A stretch of 64,000 nucleotides of DNA, from contig NZ_CP095071.1 of NCBI RefSeq assembly GCF_022919575.1, positions 620,001-684,000 of the forward strand, read 5' to 3'. Below are positions 18,480 through 27,465 of the stretch, in pieces; positions within the stretch are counted from its first letter, which is position 1, and each line of letters opens with the position of its first letter. Under the pieces are notes generated by a model, which was not told where the DNA came from, made no database searches, and saw only the letters and a list, made by a program, of their open reading frames with translations. The stretch is from Gracilibacillus salinarum. GTDB lineage: Bacteria > Bacillota > Bacilli > Bacillales > Amphibacillaceae. A program made the translations under genes and the position numbers.

Positions 18480-18786
18480 TTAGAAAAACCAGGCATAAGC
18501 CGCGCGGTCCTATTTGAATTAAATTAAATACGACTACCTATAATATGATTATGTAAACCAAGAATGTATTGCAACTTGGTTATTTTGATAAACTTTATCT
18601 GCTTAGCAAAGCTACGGAAATAGACCTCGCAGGACGCGGAGTGGTTGGCCGGAGCGTTATTCTAGCACTTGAAACATTTCAAGAATACCGTACCGCTTAG
18701 CAGTTGACATAATCCATATTATCTGAAAAAACTTCATATTCAATGTGATTACTGCTGTAACTGCAATTTTATGCTTTCTTGACTGA
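18480..18786. repeat. Palindromic mobile-like element, copy B (internally deleted)
   Basis: About 307 bp. Left arm from TTAGAAAAACC, core inverted repeats ACCTATAATATGATTATGT (near 18535) and ACATAATCCATATTAT (18708-18722), then a right arm ending GCTTTCTTGACTGA at 18786. Most of the palindromic core is missing: GGAAATAGACC joins directly to CGCAGGACGCGGAGTGG, as expected from deletion between the inverted GC-rich segments. It lies between dacF and pdp. Confidence 0.72.
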
Positions 18787-18926
18787 TAGAAAAGCGCAAG
18801 CGCCTGTTTAGAAACGTCGCGACTGGACGGCATTAACTGAGATAAAGGAATCAGGTTGAGCTTGCGAACCGATGCTGAAAGTCACCTTGTTTCTAAACGC
18901 CGAGAGGACACGGCTGTTCCTGTCAG
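18787..18926. repeat. bcr1-like structured interspersed repeat
   Basis: Begins GAAAAGCGCAAGCGCCTG and carries an inner perfect inverted pair GTTTAGAAAC (18806-18815) / GTTTCTAAAC (18889-18898). The GAAAAGCG start and GC-rich structured body resemble the bcr1-type repeats of Bacillus genomes, recalled from memory and not searched. It abuts copy B of the palindromic element. No ORF. Confidence 0.5.
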
Positions 18927-18972
18927 TAAGTGTACGAATCTTAAAATTTTATACTTTACTGTATCAATAAAC

Positions 18973-19009
18973 AAAAATAAAGATAGCAGAAAAACTGCTA
19001 TCTTTATTT
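18973..19009 (-). terminator. Terminator of deoB-pdp
   Basis: A 15-bp perfect stem (AAATAAAGATAGCAG with its complement) and a 5-nt loop, overlapping the pdp stop and ending in a T-rich tail on the minus strand. Strong rho-independent terminator. Confidence 0.85.
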
Positions 19010-20305
19010 GATCACTTCATATATCATTTTCCGCTGATGTATCTTCTCTGTTTTTATCATATACGCCTGCTTCACCATACCTGCAACATCATCGACATCA
19101 TCGCGGTCACTGTGTAATATTGCTAAGGTGTCGCCTTTCTTTACTTGATCTGCAATTTTTTTCTTGAGAGTGATACCGACGCCATGGTTAATCTTGTCTT
19201 CTTTTTTTGCTCTTCCTGCACCAAGATGCATAGCAGCTAATCCGATCTCATCTGCTTCCATTTCATGAATGTATCCTTCTTCATCTGCTTTCACTTCCAC
19301 TTGATAAGTCGCGCTCGATAATTTTGACAAATCCTCAATATAGGAAGTATCACCAGACTGTGCTTTGATAAATTGATAGAAGGCATCGTATGCTTTTCCA
19401 TTATCCAACAATGTTGCTAAGGCATCCGTTGCTTCCTTATAATTACGATAAATACCAGCAATCAAAGTCATGTGAGCAGCAAGTTCAATAGCTAATTCCC
19501 TTAAGTCATCTACTCGCTTCCCTTGTAACACTTCAATTGCTTCTTTTACCTCATTAGCATTACCAATCTCGTATCCAAGAGGTTGATTCATATCACTTAT
19601 AACAGCAACTGTATTTCGACCTAGTTGATTACCGATAGTCACCATTTCTTTTGCTAATCGCTTCGAATCTTCTAATGACTTCATAAATGCTCCAGAGCCC
19701 GTTTTGACATCAAGTACAATACCGTCTGCCCCTGATGCAATTTTTTTACTCATTATTGAGCTGGCTATTAACGGGATCGAATCAACTGTAGCAGTTACAT
19801 CACGTAATGCATACAGTTTCTTATCAGCAGGTGCTAAATTACCGGTTTGTCCGACTACTGCCAACTTGTACTTATTGACATTATCGATAAATTGCTGATT
19901 GGTTAATTCTACTTTAAAACCAGGAATCGCTTCTAATTTATCAATAGTACCACCTGTATGACCGAGCCCTCTGCCTGACATTTTGGCGACCGGAATACCC
20001 GCTGCAGCAACTAAAGGACCGACAATAAAAGTTGTCTTGTCACCGACTCCACCTGTTGAATGTTTATCCACCTTATGACCTTTGATTGGACTTAGATCAA
20101 TGGTATCACCCGATTCGACCATGGCTTTCGTTAACAATGCTGTCTCTTTTCCGGACATTCCTTTGTAATAAATTGCCATCATTAATGCAGACACCTGATA
20201 GTCTGGAATTTCTTCATTCATGTAATGTGTGATAAAATAATTAATTTCTGCTTCTGACAAATCACCGCCATTACGCTTTCTTGCAATTATATCTACCATT
20301 CTCAT
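19004..20305 (-). CDS. pdp: Pyrimidine-nucleoside phosphorylase
   Basis: Phosphorolysis of uridine, thymidine and deoxyuridine to the base plus (deoxy)ribose 1-phosphate. It has 433 residues: an N-terminal helical domain, the phosphate and substrate site [12 protein letters not shown], and the family signature [20 protein letters not shown]. The C-terminal PYNP domain includes [18 protein letters not shown]. It follows deoB by 14 bp, and their products are linked: phosphopentomutase converts the sugar 1-phosphate to the 5-phosphate. Confidence 0.95.
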   Translation of the reverse strand: MRMVDIIARKRNGGDLSEAEINYFITHYMNEEIPDYQVSALMMAIYYKGMSGKETALLTKAMVESGDTIDLSPIKGHKVDKHSTGGVGDKTTFIVGPLVAAAGIPVAKMSGRGLGHTGGTIDKLEAIPGFKVELTNQQFIDNVNKYKLAVVGQTGNLAPADKKLYALRDVTATVDSIPLIASSIMSKKIASGADGIVLDVKTGSGAFMKSLEDSKRLAKEMVTIGNQLGRNTVAVISDMNQPLGYEIGNANEVKEAIEVLQGKRVDDLRELAIELAAHMTLIAGIYRNYKEATDALATLLDNGKAYDAFYQFIKAQSGDTSYIEDLSKLSSATYQVEVKADEEGYIHEMEADEIGLAAMHLGAGRAKKEDKINHGVGITLKKKIADQVKKGDTLAILHSDRDDVDDVAGMVKQAYMIKTEKIHQRKMIYEVIK

Positions 20306-20319
20306 CGCGAATACGCTCC

Positions 20320-21498
20320 TTAAGATTTAATTTCTTGCAGAAAACTAACACCATATTCTGGCATTTTTACATTAAAATTAGCAGCAACAGTTGCACCGAT
20401 ATCAGCGAAAGTTTGTCTTCGTGCTAATTCTTTTCCTCTTTTAATTCCGTTGTGATAGACAAGTAATGGTACATACTCTCTGGTATGGTCCGTTCCGTGA
20501 TGAGTTGGATCGTTACCATGATCTGCCGTAATAATTAGCAGATCATCGTCCTTTAACTTAGTAAGAACTGCTGGTAATTGCTGATCAAAAGTCTCCAACG
20601 CTTGCCCATACCCATCCGGATCTCTTCGATGTCCGTATTTTGCATCAAAATCGACTAAATTAAGAAAATTTAAACCTGTAAATTCTTCATCCATCGATTC
20701 GATTAATTTTTCCATACCATCGTTATTATCATTTGTTCGAATTGATTTTGTAACGCCTTCTCCATCATAGATATCAGAAATCTTTCCTAACGCAAGCACA
20801 TCAAAGCCACCATCTTTCAGTGCATTCATCACTGTATAACCAAAAGGCTTCAATGCATAATCATGTCTGTTTGCAGTCCGTTCAAAATGTCCAGGCTTAC
20901 CTACAAATGGTCTAGCAATTACTCTACCGATCATATACTTCTCATCAAGAGTCAGTTCTCTGCATATTTCACAAATTTGATAAAGTTCCTTTACAGAGAT
21001 AACCTCTTCATGTGCCGCTATTTGTAATACAGAGTCTGCTGACGTATAAACGATTAAATCTCCAGTTTCAAGATGATGAGGCCCTAATTCTTTAATGATT
21101 TCGGTACCAGAAGCAGGCTTATTACCTATAACCTTTCGTCCCGTTCTTTCCTCTATCTTATCAATTAATTCTTTTGGGAACTGTTCAAAAGTACGGAAGG
21201 GTGTGTCAATGTGCAAACCCATGATCTCCCAATGTCCTGTCATCGTATCTTTGCCGTTTGAGGCTTCCTGCATTTTCGTGAAATGTGCTTTGGGATGTTT
21301 CGATTCTTTTATTCCCTCTATTTGCCGAATATTACTTAGTCCGAGTTCAGCCATTGTTGGCATATGAAGACCATTACGATGAGTTGCAATATGGCCGAGC
21401 GTATCCGCTCCGATGTCGTTAAAATCAGCCGCATCTGGTGCTTCCCCAATTCCGACCGAATCTAATACAATTAAAAAAACACGATTAAAAGTTGTCAA
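20320..21498 (-). CDS. deoB: Phosphopentomutase
   Basis: Interconverts (deoxy)ribose 1-phosphate and 5-phosphate, linking nucleoside salvage to the pentose pathway. It belongs to the alkaline-phosphatase superfamily: the metal-site segments [15 protein letters not shown] at the N-terminus and [21 protein letters not shown] at the C-terminus are present. It has 392 residues. The start is TTG at 21498, with GGAGGG 8 nt upstream. It is upstream of pdp and downstream of xerD. Confidence 0.95.
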   Translation of the reverse strand: MTTFNRVFLIVLDSVGIGEAPDAADFNDIGADTLGHIATHRNGLHMPTMAELGLSNIRQIEGIKESKHPKAHFTKMQEASNGKDTMTGHWEIMGLHIDTPFRTFEQFPKELIDKIEERTGRKVIGNKPASGTEIIKELGPHHLETGDLIVYTSADSVLQIAAHEEVISVKELYQICEICRELTLDEKYMIGRVIARPFVGKPGHFERTANRHDYALKPFGYTVMNALKDGGFDVLALGKISDIYDGEGVTKSIRTNDNNDGMEKLIESMDEEFTGLNFLNLVDFDAKYGHRRDPDGYGQALETFDQQLPAVLTKLKDDDLLIITADHGNDPTHHGTDHTREYVPLLVYHNGIKRGKELARRQTFADIGATVAANFNVKMPEYGVSFLQEIKS

Positions 21499-21625
21499 TT
21501 ACAATCCCTCCTAATAATCCATACCCTGTCTACTTCGTTAATATGCTTCAAAAATGCTGTAATATAACACTTCAGTCTTACTAAATGGATAAAAGAGTGA
21601 TATTTTATTTGTTTTAAATGAAGTT

Positions 21626-21656
21626 AAAAACGCCACGATCGTATCGTGACGTTTTA
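21626..21656 (-). terminator. Terminator of xerD
   Basis: Inverted repeat AAACGCCACGAT / ATCGTGACGTTT with a 3-nt loop and one G-T pair, overlapping the xerD stop region. The minus strand continues into TTTTT. Confidence 0.7.
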
Positions 21657-22550
21657 TGCTCTCGGATGATGGCTTTTATATATATCTTTTAAACGCGATT
21701 TAGAGACATGGGTATAAATTTGCGTTGTGGAGATACTAACATGACCGAGCATTTCCTGGACTGCTCTTAGGTCCGCTCCATTTTCCAGCAAATGTGTTGC
21801 AAATGAATGGCGCAACGTATGAGGGGATAATTCTTTCTCAATTCCTGCTTCTCTAGCAAGTTCTTTCATAATCTTCCAAAACCCTTGTCTGCTTAGCGGG
21901 TTACCATGATGGTTAACAAACACGGTTTCAGTCTGTTTTTTTCTTACGAAGTCGCTTCTGGCTGTGTGAATGTATTTGTCTAAAGCATCGCTTGCCATCT
22001 CACCCAGAGGGACTATTCTTTCTTTTGAACCCTTTCCAAAGCATCGCACAAATCCCATAGTGAGATGTAAATCATTCATTTTTAAATCGATTAATTCTGA
22101 GACACGCAAACCAGTTGCATAGAGCGTTTCTAACATCGCTTTGTTACGAACGGTATATTTATCAGATGGCTGGATATTCAATAATTTATCAACGTCAGAC
22201 AGTGATAATACTTTCGGTAATTTGCGATTTGCTTTTGGTGTTTCAATATGTAAACTAGGATCTTCTTTTAGTTGGTATTCCCGTATTAAAAACTGATGGA
22301 ACAGACGCAACGTTGAAAGCATTCGAGCAATGGTAGCAGATGATCTCCCCTGATCATTCAAACTGTACAAAAACTGCATAATGTCGTTCCTGCTCACTTG
22401 TTTCCACTCCGCTAATTGTCGCTCCTTATGAAGATACTGATAATACTTCAGCAAGTCCCTTTTGTAGGCTTGCAAAGTATTATCAGACAATCCTCTTTCA
22501 ATTTTCAAGAAATGAAAGAATTCTTCCACGGGATATTGCATTTCATTCAT
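21654..22550 (-). CDS. xerD: Site-specific tyrosine recombinase XerD
   Basis: Resolves chromosome dimers at dif, with the XerC-type partner. It has an N-terminal SAM-like core-binding domain (about 1-88) and a catalytic domain with the full active set: Arg149 (GLRVSEL), Lys173, His244 and Arg247 (PHTLRHSF), His270 and nucleophile Tyr279 (QIYTHVS). It has 298 residues. Its place next to yqzK and fur is that of B. subtilis xerD (ripX), so it is a housekeeping recombinase rather than an integrase of a mobile element. Confidence 0.95.
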   Translation of the reverse strand: MNEMQYPVEEFFHFLKIERGLSDNTLQAYKRDLLKYYQYLHKERQLAEWKQVSRNDIMQFLYSLNDQGRSSATIARMLSTLRLFHQFLIREYQLKEDPSLHIETPKANRKLPKVLSLSDVDKLLNIQPSDKYTVRNKAMLETLYATGLRVSELIDLKMNDLHLTMGFVRCFGKGSKERIVPLGEMASDALDKYIHTARSDFVRKKQTETVFVNHHGNPLSRQGFWKIMKELAREAGIEKELSPHTLRHSFATHLLENGADLRAVQEMLGHVSISTTQIYTHVSKSRLKDIYKSHHPRA

Positions 22551-22553
22551 TGT

Positions 22554-22775
22554 TTATTCTCCCAATCGAAAAAAAATACTAAGTCTTTCCCATACATCTG
22601 TTTCTTCCTGAGGTTGAAATACTTTTACTGCGTCACCTTGTGGATATTCGTAGCGATGCAAATCTTCGTATTCATGATGCAACGCTTTAATAACGTAATA
22701 AAATAGCATTGTACATAAAACGAATATCACAAAAAACTTCATCATTTCGATTAACATTTTAAATACGGAAGACAT
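22554..22775 (-). CDS. yqzK: YqzK family protein (DUF4227)
   Basis: A 73-residue protein with one N-terminal membrane helix (about 8-28) and a polar tail of about 45 residues. It matches the small YqzK/DUF4227 proteins that lie between fur and xerD in Bacillus. TAGGAGA precedes the start. Function unknown. Confidence 0.82.
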   Translation of the reverse strand: MSSVFKMLIEMMKFFVIFVLCTMLFYYVIKALHHEYEDLHRYEYPQGDAVKVFQPQEETDVWERLSIFFRLGE

Positions 22776-22838
22776 ATGGCATTCTCCTAATAGAAATCAT
22801 TCTATTAGAATTTATACCAGTTTTAGAGAAAAATATAC

Positions 22839-23318
22839 CTATTTTGCAGCCAATTTTTTTGCTTCGCAATTTCGGCAGATTCGATCCTGGCATACTTGGC
22901 AGATGCCATGAAACGTTAAACGGTGATCCTTGACAATAAAGCCCCAATCCGTCTGTACAATTTCCTCAACATCTTCTAATAAATCGTCGGTAATTTCTTC
23001 GACAGATCCACACTCTGTACAAACTAAATGATGATGGAAATGCTTTGCTCCTTCTTTACGAAGATCATAGCGTGATACTCCATCACCAAAATTAATTTTA
23101 TCTACAACTTCTATTTCTGTTAACAATTCTAACGTTCTATATACCGTAGCTAAACCTATTTCTGGTGCCTTGTCTTTTACTAACAAATAGACATCTTCTG
23201 CACTTAGATGATCTTCTTCTCTTTCCAATAAAACACGAACAGTCGCTTCTCGCTGTGGAGTCAATTTATAGCTTTGTGCGTGTAATTCCTTTTTTATACG
23301 ATCTAATCGGTGTTCCAT
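22839..23318 (-). CDS. fur: Ferric uptake regulator Fur
   Basis: Iron-responsive repressor. An N-terminal winged helix (AEDVYLLVKDKAPEIGLATVYRTLELL) precedes a dimerisation domain with the metal-binding HFHHHLVCTECG stretch. Cysteine pairs CTEC and CQVC supply the structural zinc site; two further cysteines (ICRNC) lie in a C-terminal extension. It has 159 residues, slightly longer than B. subtilis Fur. Its promoter and an adjacent PerR-type box suggest peroxide control. A Fur box elsewhere in the window (47101) is a likely target. Confidence 0.95.
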   Translation of the reverse strand: MEHRLDRIKKELHAQSYKLTPQREATVRVLLEREEDHLSAEDVYLLVKDKAPEIGLATVYRTLELLTEIEVVDKINFGDGVSRYDLRKEGAKHFHHHLVCTECGSVEEITDDLLEDVEEIVQTDWGFIVKDHRLTFHGICQVCQDRICRNCEAKKLAAK

Positions 23319-23340
23319 ATGAAGACCTCCTTACATTCTC

Positions 23341-23369
23341 ATTATAAATAGTCCGATGTAAGGTGTCAA
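23341..23369 (-). promoter_or_regulatory. Consensus sigma-A promoter of fur
   Basis: Minus strand TTGACA (23364-23369), exactly 17 bp, TATAAT (23341-23346). Both hexamers are perfect, located 23-51 bp before the fur start. Confidence 0.85.
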
Positions 23370-23384
23370 TTAAAATAATTATAA
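23370..23384 (-). promoter_or_regulatory. PerR box upstream of fur
   Basis: Minus strand TTATAATTATTTTAA agrees with the PerR consensus TTATAATNATTATAA except at one position. It directly abuts the -35 element of fur. fur is in the PerR regulon of B. subtilis, so the same control is likely here. Confidence 0.65.
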
Positions 23385-23421
23385 ATAGAGTGAATTTACA
23401 ATTATCAGATAATAATTATTA

Positions 23422-24075
23422 TTAATTAATAAGTTTGTCCGAAATTAGTTTCATCGCCTCAAAGGAAACAGCTGATTCCAAGATAGATGCAAGGCTCACG
23501 ACCACCATCAAACCAATAAATATCGCGGTATAACGAAAGAAGATTTGCATGATAGGATGTTTGAAACGTTTGGAAAAAATACTCTGTAACAGTGATAATG
23601 AAAAAACCATCGCTAAACTACTTGCAATTATATAGATCGGAATGATTATCAAATTCTGTGGCGCAATTGATGAGAATGAGAACAATAACCCTTGCATCCC
23701 TAACTGATTCACAAAAAAGCCAACCGTAAATCCGATCGCAACACCTTTCACAAATAACAATACCCATATTATCGGTAAACCGATAACGGCTAATCCAAGA
23801 AAAAAGAGCAGAGAAAGAAACTGTATATGATAAAATGCTGCGTTTTTCATCAGCTCTTGCTTCGAAATATTATCGTCTTGTAAATAGCCGATAAAAAAAC
23901 GCTCCAAATAAAAATACAAGTCTTGTTTTTGGACAAATGTCATACTATTCACGATGATCGCACCAAAAATGATACCTGTTATAAATAAGATAATCGTAAA
24001 AATATAGATGGTATGGTATTTCGTAATATGATTGGTGATGGTGTGTTTATTTTTTGGTAATTTCAATCGCTTCAC
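23422..24075 (-). CDS. spoIIM: Stage II sporulation protein M
   Basis: Mother-cell membrane protein of the SpoIID-SpoIIP-SpoIIM engulfment machine, which degrades septal peptidoglycan so that the mother-cell membrane can move round the forespore. It has 217 residues with an N-terminal cytoplasmic tail and about five membrane helices, and matches B. subtilis SpoIIM in length and in conserved segments (GFTVGFFVNQLG, ILESAVSFEAMK). The start is GTG at 24075, with a poor ribosome-site spacing (GAGG very close), so the exact start is unsure. Confidence 0.92.
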   Translation of the reverse strand: MKRLKLPKNKHTITNHITKYHTIYIFTIILFITGIIFGAIIVNSMTFVQKQDLYFYLERFFIGYLQDDNISKQELMKNAAFYHIQFLSLLFFLGLAVIGLPIIWVLLFVKGVAIGFTVGFFVNQLGMQGLLFSFSSIAPQNLIIIPIYIIASSLAMVFSLSLLQSIFSKRFKHPIMQIFFRYTAIFIGLMVVVSLASILESAVSFEAMKLISDKLIN

Positions 24076-24080
24076 ATCCT

Positions 24081-24137
24081 CTAATTTAGTTCTCGTTTCA
24101 ATCTATGAATTGCTAGATCGAAATAGAACTAAACTAG
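24081..24137. repeat. Long imperfect inverted repeat between yqxK and spoIIM
   Basis: CTAATTTAGTTCT at the left is complementary to AGAACTAAACTAG at the right (12 of 13), with further pairing inside (TTTCAATCTA / TAGATCGAAA) around an 8-nt loop. There is no T-tract. It could act as a transcript-processing hairpin or attenuator before spoIIM. Confidence 0.5.
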
Positions 24138-24155
24138 ACGTGTTTTCCGATACAA

Positions 24156-25319
24156 TCATTTACGAGCGATTTTACCGTATTTTCCGCCGCCACCAGACTC
24201 TATTAAAAGTTTCCCTTCTCGTAGCTGGATGATCTTCTCTGCTATTCTTTCGCCAATTACAGGAATTAATGCTTCTTTACTTACACGATGAATCACCGAC
24301 ATCTCGTTACCAAAATGATCTATCAGTTTCTCCAACGTTTTAGGACCTAAAGCTGGTATATACTCCAACGGCACTTGGTATAGGTAGGCCGGTCTGCTGG
24401 AAAGAGAATGAGAAGACGTTTTTAATTCCGCGATTCGGTCCGCAACCCCTTTTATAAATGTGACGGACTTGCAATGAGGACATGGCGATTCCTTATATGG
24501 TCTTAAACACTTTTGACAAACAGTTGTATAATATTTTCCTAATCTCGGATTCATCCCGAAATTTTTAATAACTTTTCGCTCTTCTATCTGTTGAAGTGCC
24601 ATCTGTAATTCTTTAAAACTCGGCTCTTTAAGGCGAATAAGTTGATATTCTCTAGCTATTTTGGCTAAGGAATGGGCATCTGAATTGGTGACATACGTAT
24701 ATCGATGCAGCTCTGCAATCTGGTCAGCCATAGGTGTATCAGCACTTAATCCCAGTTCGATTGCATCTATCCAATCAGGATGAAACACTTCTTCTAATGA
24801 CTGTTTCACTCCTTTACCAAACAAACTTTTGAAAGGTGTAAATACATGTGCGGGTATAAAGATTCCGTCTAACTCCTTAGTCTTCTGTTGTAAAGCAACT
24901 GCATCCCCGTAGAAACGCTGTGAACTTAGTTGATTATTTTTCATGTGCTCGGATAACCAATTCGAGAAAATAGTCATGGACTTTAGATAAGGAAAGTAAC
25001 ACAGCACATGAATCGGACCTTGACAGTTTTGATCATAGATTTCGATCTCACTACCAAGGATTAATGTCGTATGTTTAAACCGAATGCCACCATCGTTTCT
25101 TTCTACTGCCTTACCATCCGAGATCATTTGCTGCAATTCCGCTAAAACTGCCGGCGCCTGGCAATCTATCACGCCTACAATATCAATCCCTTTACGTTCA
25201 CTGGCTTCGATTAATATATTCTCAATTGTCAACTGGTTCGAAGCTGTAATTTTTACTGGCCGACCATACTGGTTTCTTCCAACATGAATATGTAAATCTG
25301 CATAATAGTCTGTAAGCAT
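24156..25319 (-). CDS. yqxK: YqxK, EndoQ-type PHP nuclease family
   Basis: Member of the YqxK/EndoQ family, which combines a PHP metal-dependent phosphoesterase domain with a zinc-finger and helix-hairpin-helix tail. The PHP metal motif DLHIHVGR is at residues 8-15, a second at TNSDAHSLAK, and a CxxC...CPHC zinc site (CQKCLRPY, CPHCKS) near 270-290. A helix-hairpin-helix (PALGPKTLEKLIDHFG) follows. EndoQ cleaves DNA 5' to deaminated bases in archaea and some Bacillus. The role here is inferred from family. Confidence 0.85.
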   Translation of the reverse strand: MLTDYYADLHIHVGRNQYGRPVKITASNQLTIENILIEASERKGIDIVGVIDCQAPAVLAELQQMISDGKAVERNDGGIRFKHTTLILGSEIEIYDQNCQGPIHVLCYFPYLKSMTIFSNWLSEHMKNNQLSSQRFYGDAVALQQKTKELDGIFIPAHVFTPFKSLFGKGVKQSLEEVFHPDWIDAIELGLSADTPMADQIAELHRYTYVTNSDAHSLAKIAREYQLIRLKEPSFKELQMALQQIEERKVIKNFGMNPRLGKYYTTVCQKCLRPYKESPCPHCKSVTFIKGVADRIAELKTSSHSLSSRPAYLYQVPLEYIPALGPKTLEKLIDHFGNEMSVIHRVSKEALIPVIGERIAEKIIQLREGKLLIESGGGGKYGKIARK

Positions 25320-25320
25320 G

Positions 25321-25866
25321 TTATGTTAGACCTTTAAGCTTTACATACAGAAGTGCATAAGCAGTTTTCGCATCATGAATTTCTTCACTTTCAACCAAAG
25401 CCTCCGCTTCTTCCAATGTCAATTCGATTAATTCGACAAATTCATCTTCGTCTGTTTCCAGTGGTTGTTCCAGCTTTGATAGCGTTTCGGTTTGATACAG
25501 ATAAATAATTTCATCTGCAAATCCTGGTGATGTATAAAAAGACGTCACATAAATTAAGTGTTCCGTCGTATAACCCGTTTCTTCCTGGAGCTCTCTTATA
25601 GCGGTAACTTCTGGTTTTTCACCGGGCTCCAACTTACCCGCAGGTATTTCGATAATTGTCTTTTCTAGAGCTTTTCTATATTGTTTGACAAATACTATTT
25701 TATTGTCTTTTGTTACAGGAATAATTGCAACCGCTCCTGGATGCTTAATCAGTTCTCTTTTTGATGTTTTTCCATCAGGCAAAGCTACTTCATCTATCTG
25801 AAGACTGATTACTTTTCCATTGAAAATTGTTTCGGATTGCAACGTTTTTTCTTCAAAATTTGTCAT
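25321..25866 (-). CDS. nudF: ADP-ribose pyrophosphatase NudF
   Basis: Nudix hydrolase cleaving ADP-ribose to AMP and ribose 5-phosphate. The Nudix box is complete: GKLEPGEKPEVTAIRELQEE followed by TGY. Fold and 181-residue length match the B. subtilis NudF group. The start at 25866 has AAGGAAG upstream; a 12-residue extension is in frame but less likely. It lies 1 bp after yqxK in the same direction and is divergent from yqkF. Confidence 0.93.
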   Translation of the reverse strand: MTNFEEKTLQSETIFNGKVISLQIDEVALPDGKTSKRELIKHPGAVAIIPVTKDNKIVFVKQYRKALEKTIIEIPAGKLEPGEKPEVTAIRELQEETGYTTEHLIYVTSFYTSPGFADEIIYLYQTETLSKLEQPLETDEDEFVELIELTLEEAEALVESEEIHDAKTAYALLYVKLKGLT

Positions 25867-25963
25867 TTTTGATACTTCCTTTCTCTGGACAGTCACATTC
25901 ATTGTATTTCTTTATCGTGATTTGTACAATAAATATAGATTATTTTTTGAAAGGGTGTCGGTT

Positions 25964-26878
25964 ATGGATAAAAAACAACTAGGAAAATCTGATTTAATGG
26001 TCTCCCCTATTTCTTTAGGATGTATGTCATTAGGTACGGATGATAAACAAGCTGCTAATGTAATTGATGAGGCAACTGAACTAGGCATCAATTACCTGGA
26101 TACAGCTGATTTATATGATCAAGGATTAAATGAAGAAATGGTTGGTAAAGCCATTCAAAACAAACGGAAGGATATTATTCTAGCAACAAAAGTAGGAAAT
26201 CATTTGAAAGAAGATGGCAGCTGGTTTTGGGACCCGAGCAAATCTTATATAAAAGAGCAAGTGAAACAAAGCTTAAAGAGATTACGTACTGATTATCTTG
26301 ATTTATACCAATTGCATGGCGGAACAATCGAAGATCCTATTCCAGAAACGATAGAAGCATTTGAGGAGTTAGTTCAAGAAGGTGTGATCCGATACTATGG
26401 TATTTCATCAATTCGCCCAAATGTGATTCGCGAGTATATGACTTCGTCCAACATCATAAGCGTGATGATGCAATACAGTTTATTGGACAGAAGACCTGAA
26501 GAAACAATATTAAACGAACTGTCAGATCAGCAGATCAGCGTTGTCACTCGTGGTTCTCTTGCGAAAGGCATGTTAAGTCATCATGGTTTAGATATCATTG
26601 AAAAGAAAGGCCTCAAAGGCTACTTAGACTATGACCAGTCTAGTCTCAACGATACAGTTTCCCAATTACAGCAATTGCTTAAACCTAATCAGACGCTAAA
26701 TGGACTAGCTCTGAACTATGTATTAAATAACAAAGCTGTTACATCGATTGTAGCTGGCGCAAGCAGTTCGAATCAGTTAAGAGAAAATGTAGAAGCATTG
26801 CATCAATCCTTTGATCAAGAGCAATTAGACAAAGCAGCATCAATTACCCTGGAAAACACATATCAGCAGCACCGATAA
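25964..26878 (+). CDS. yqkF: Aldo/keto reductase YqkF
   Basis: NADPH-dependent oxidoreductase of the aldo/keto reductase barrel family. 304 residues. The catalytic tetrad is present: Asp in YLDTADLYDQG with the Tyr four residues on, Lys in ILATKVG, and His in LYQLHGG. The start at 25964 (MDKKQLG) is used rather than a long upstream extension, as AAAGGGTGT lies just before it. Substrate unknown. It is one of few plus-strand genes and ends before a strong hairpin. Confidence 0.9.
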   Translation: MDKKQLGKSDLMVSPISLGCMSLGTDDKQAANVIDEATELGINYLDTADLYDQGLNEEMVGKAIQNKRKDIILATKVGNHLKEDGSWFWDPSKSYIKEQVKQSLKRLRTDYLDLYQLHGGTIEDPIPETIEAFEELVQEGVIRYYGISSIRPNVIREYMTSSNIISVMMQYSLLDRRPEETILNELSDQQISVVTRGSLAKGMLSHHGLDIIEKKGLKGYLDYDQSSLNDTVSQLQQLLKPNQTLNGLALNYVLNNKAVTSIVAGASSSNQLRENVEALHQSFDQEQLDKAASITLENTYQQHR

Positions 26879-26918
26879 TTCAGAATAATAGAAATTAAAA
26901 CAACAAATAAGTTAAATG

Positions 26919-26975
26919 TACGGCCGGATATACCATGAAATGCACCAAAGAGCATTCACTTTATATCCGGCCGTA
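26919..26975 (+). terminator. Long hairpin after yqkF
   Basis: A 14-bp perfect stem (TACGGCCGGATATA, 26919-26932, with its complement at 26962-26975) encloses a 29-nt loop that can pair further (ATGC/GCAT). TTCTT follows on the plus strand. Likely terminator of yqkF, though the large structured loop is unusual. Confidence 0.55.
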
Positions 26976-27131
26976 TTCTTATGCTATCAAGTTACATTTC
27001 CAATAAAAAAGGTTAAAGAACTCTCATTTCAGTTGATATGAAATAAAGTTGTGCGTTAATTTGATCTTTCGACTACTTATCCTGTCAAAGCTCATGCTAC
27101 ACAATAAAAGAAATAGCCGGCACTTACAATT

Positions 27132-27449
27132 TCATGCTGTTACGGACCGAACGTGGATAAATGGATTTAACATTTCATTGGGACTTGAAAGTCGAAATGT
27201 CGCGCCATTATAATCCAATTTCATTTCTTTGCTGAAGAAGACGGCTTGCTGTTTATGAACCACGGCTTCTAACTGGTCACACTCTACTGGTTGATCATAT
27301 TCGGTCGGCTGATCTTTGATAGCAACTGTTGGCATCCCATTGACACCACAACCGCAATCTTCAGTATCGTAGGTCAATGCCAAAATAAAAGGTGTGGAAG
27401 CGAGTGTATTTAATTTTTCTAGTGCTTGTTCTGTGATTGTTAATTTCAT
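27132..27449 (-). CDS. yqkB: YqkB family HesB-like protein
   Basis: A 105-residue protein of the HesB/IscA-like fold, YqkB subgroup. It has a Cys-Gly-Cys motif (DCGCGVNGMPTVAI) in the middle rather than the three-cysteine set of true A-type Fe-S carriers. B. subtilis has yqkB near nudF and yqkF, consistent with the synteny. Function not established. A start ribosome site (GGAGG) is visible. Confidence 0.85.
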   Translation of the reverse strand: MKLTITEQALEKLNTLASTPFILALTYDTEDCGCGVNGMPTVAIKDQPTEYDQPVECDQLEAVVHKQQAVFFSKEMKLDYNGATFRLSSPNEMLNPFIHVRSVTA

Positions 27450-27465
27450 ACTATTCCTCCGTTCG

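Noticed and set aside
21654..22550. Integrase of a mobile element
   Set aside because: The tyrosine recombinase sits in the conserved xerD position between deoB and fur, and no phage genes or att-like repeats are near.
22759..22947. 62-residue ORF overlapping the end of fur
   Set aside because: It is a shadow frame of fur without a start signal.
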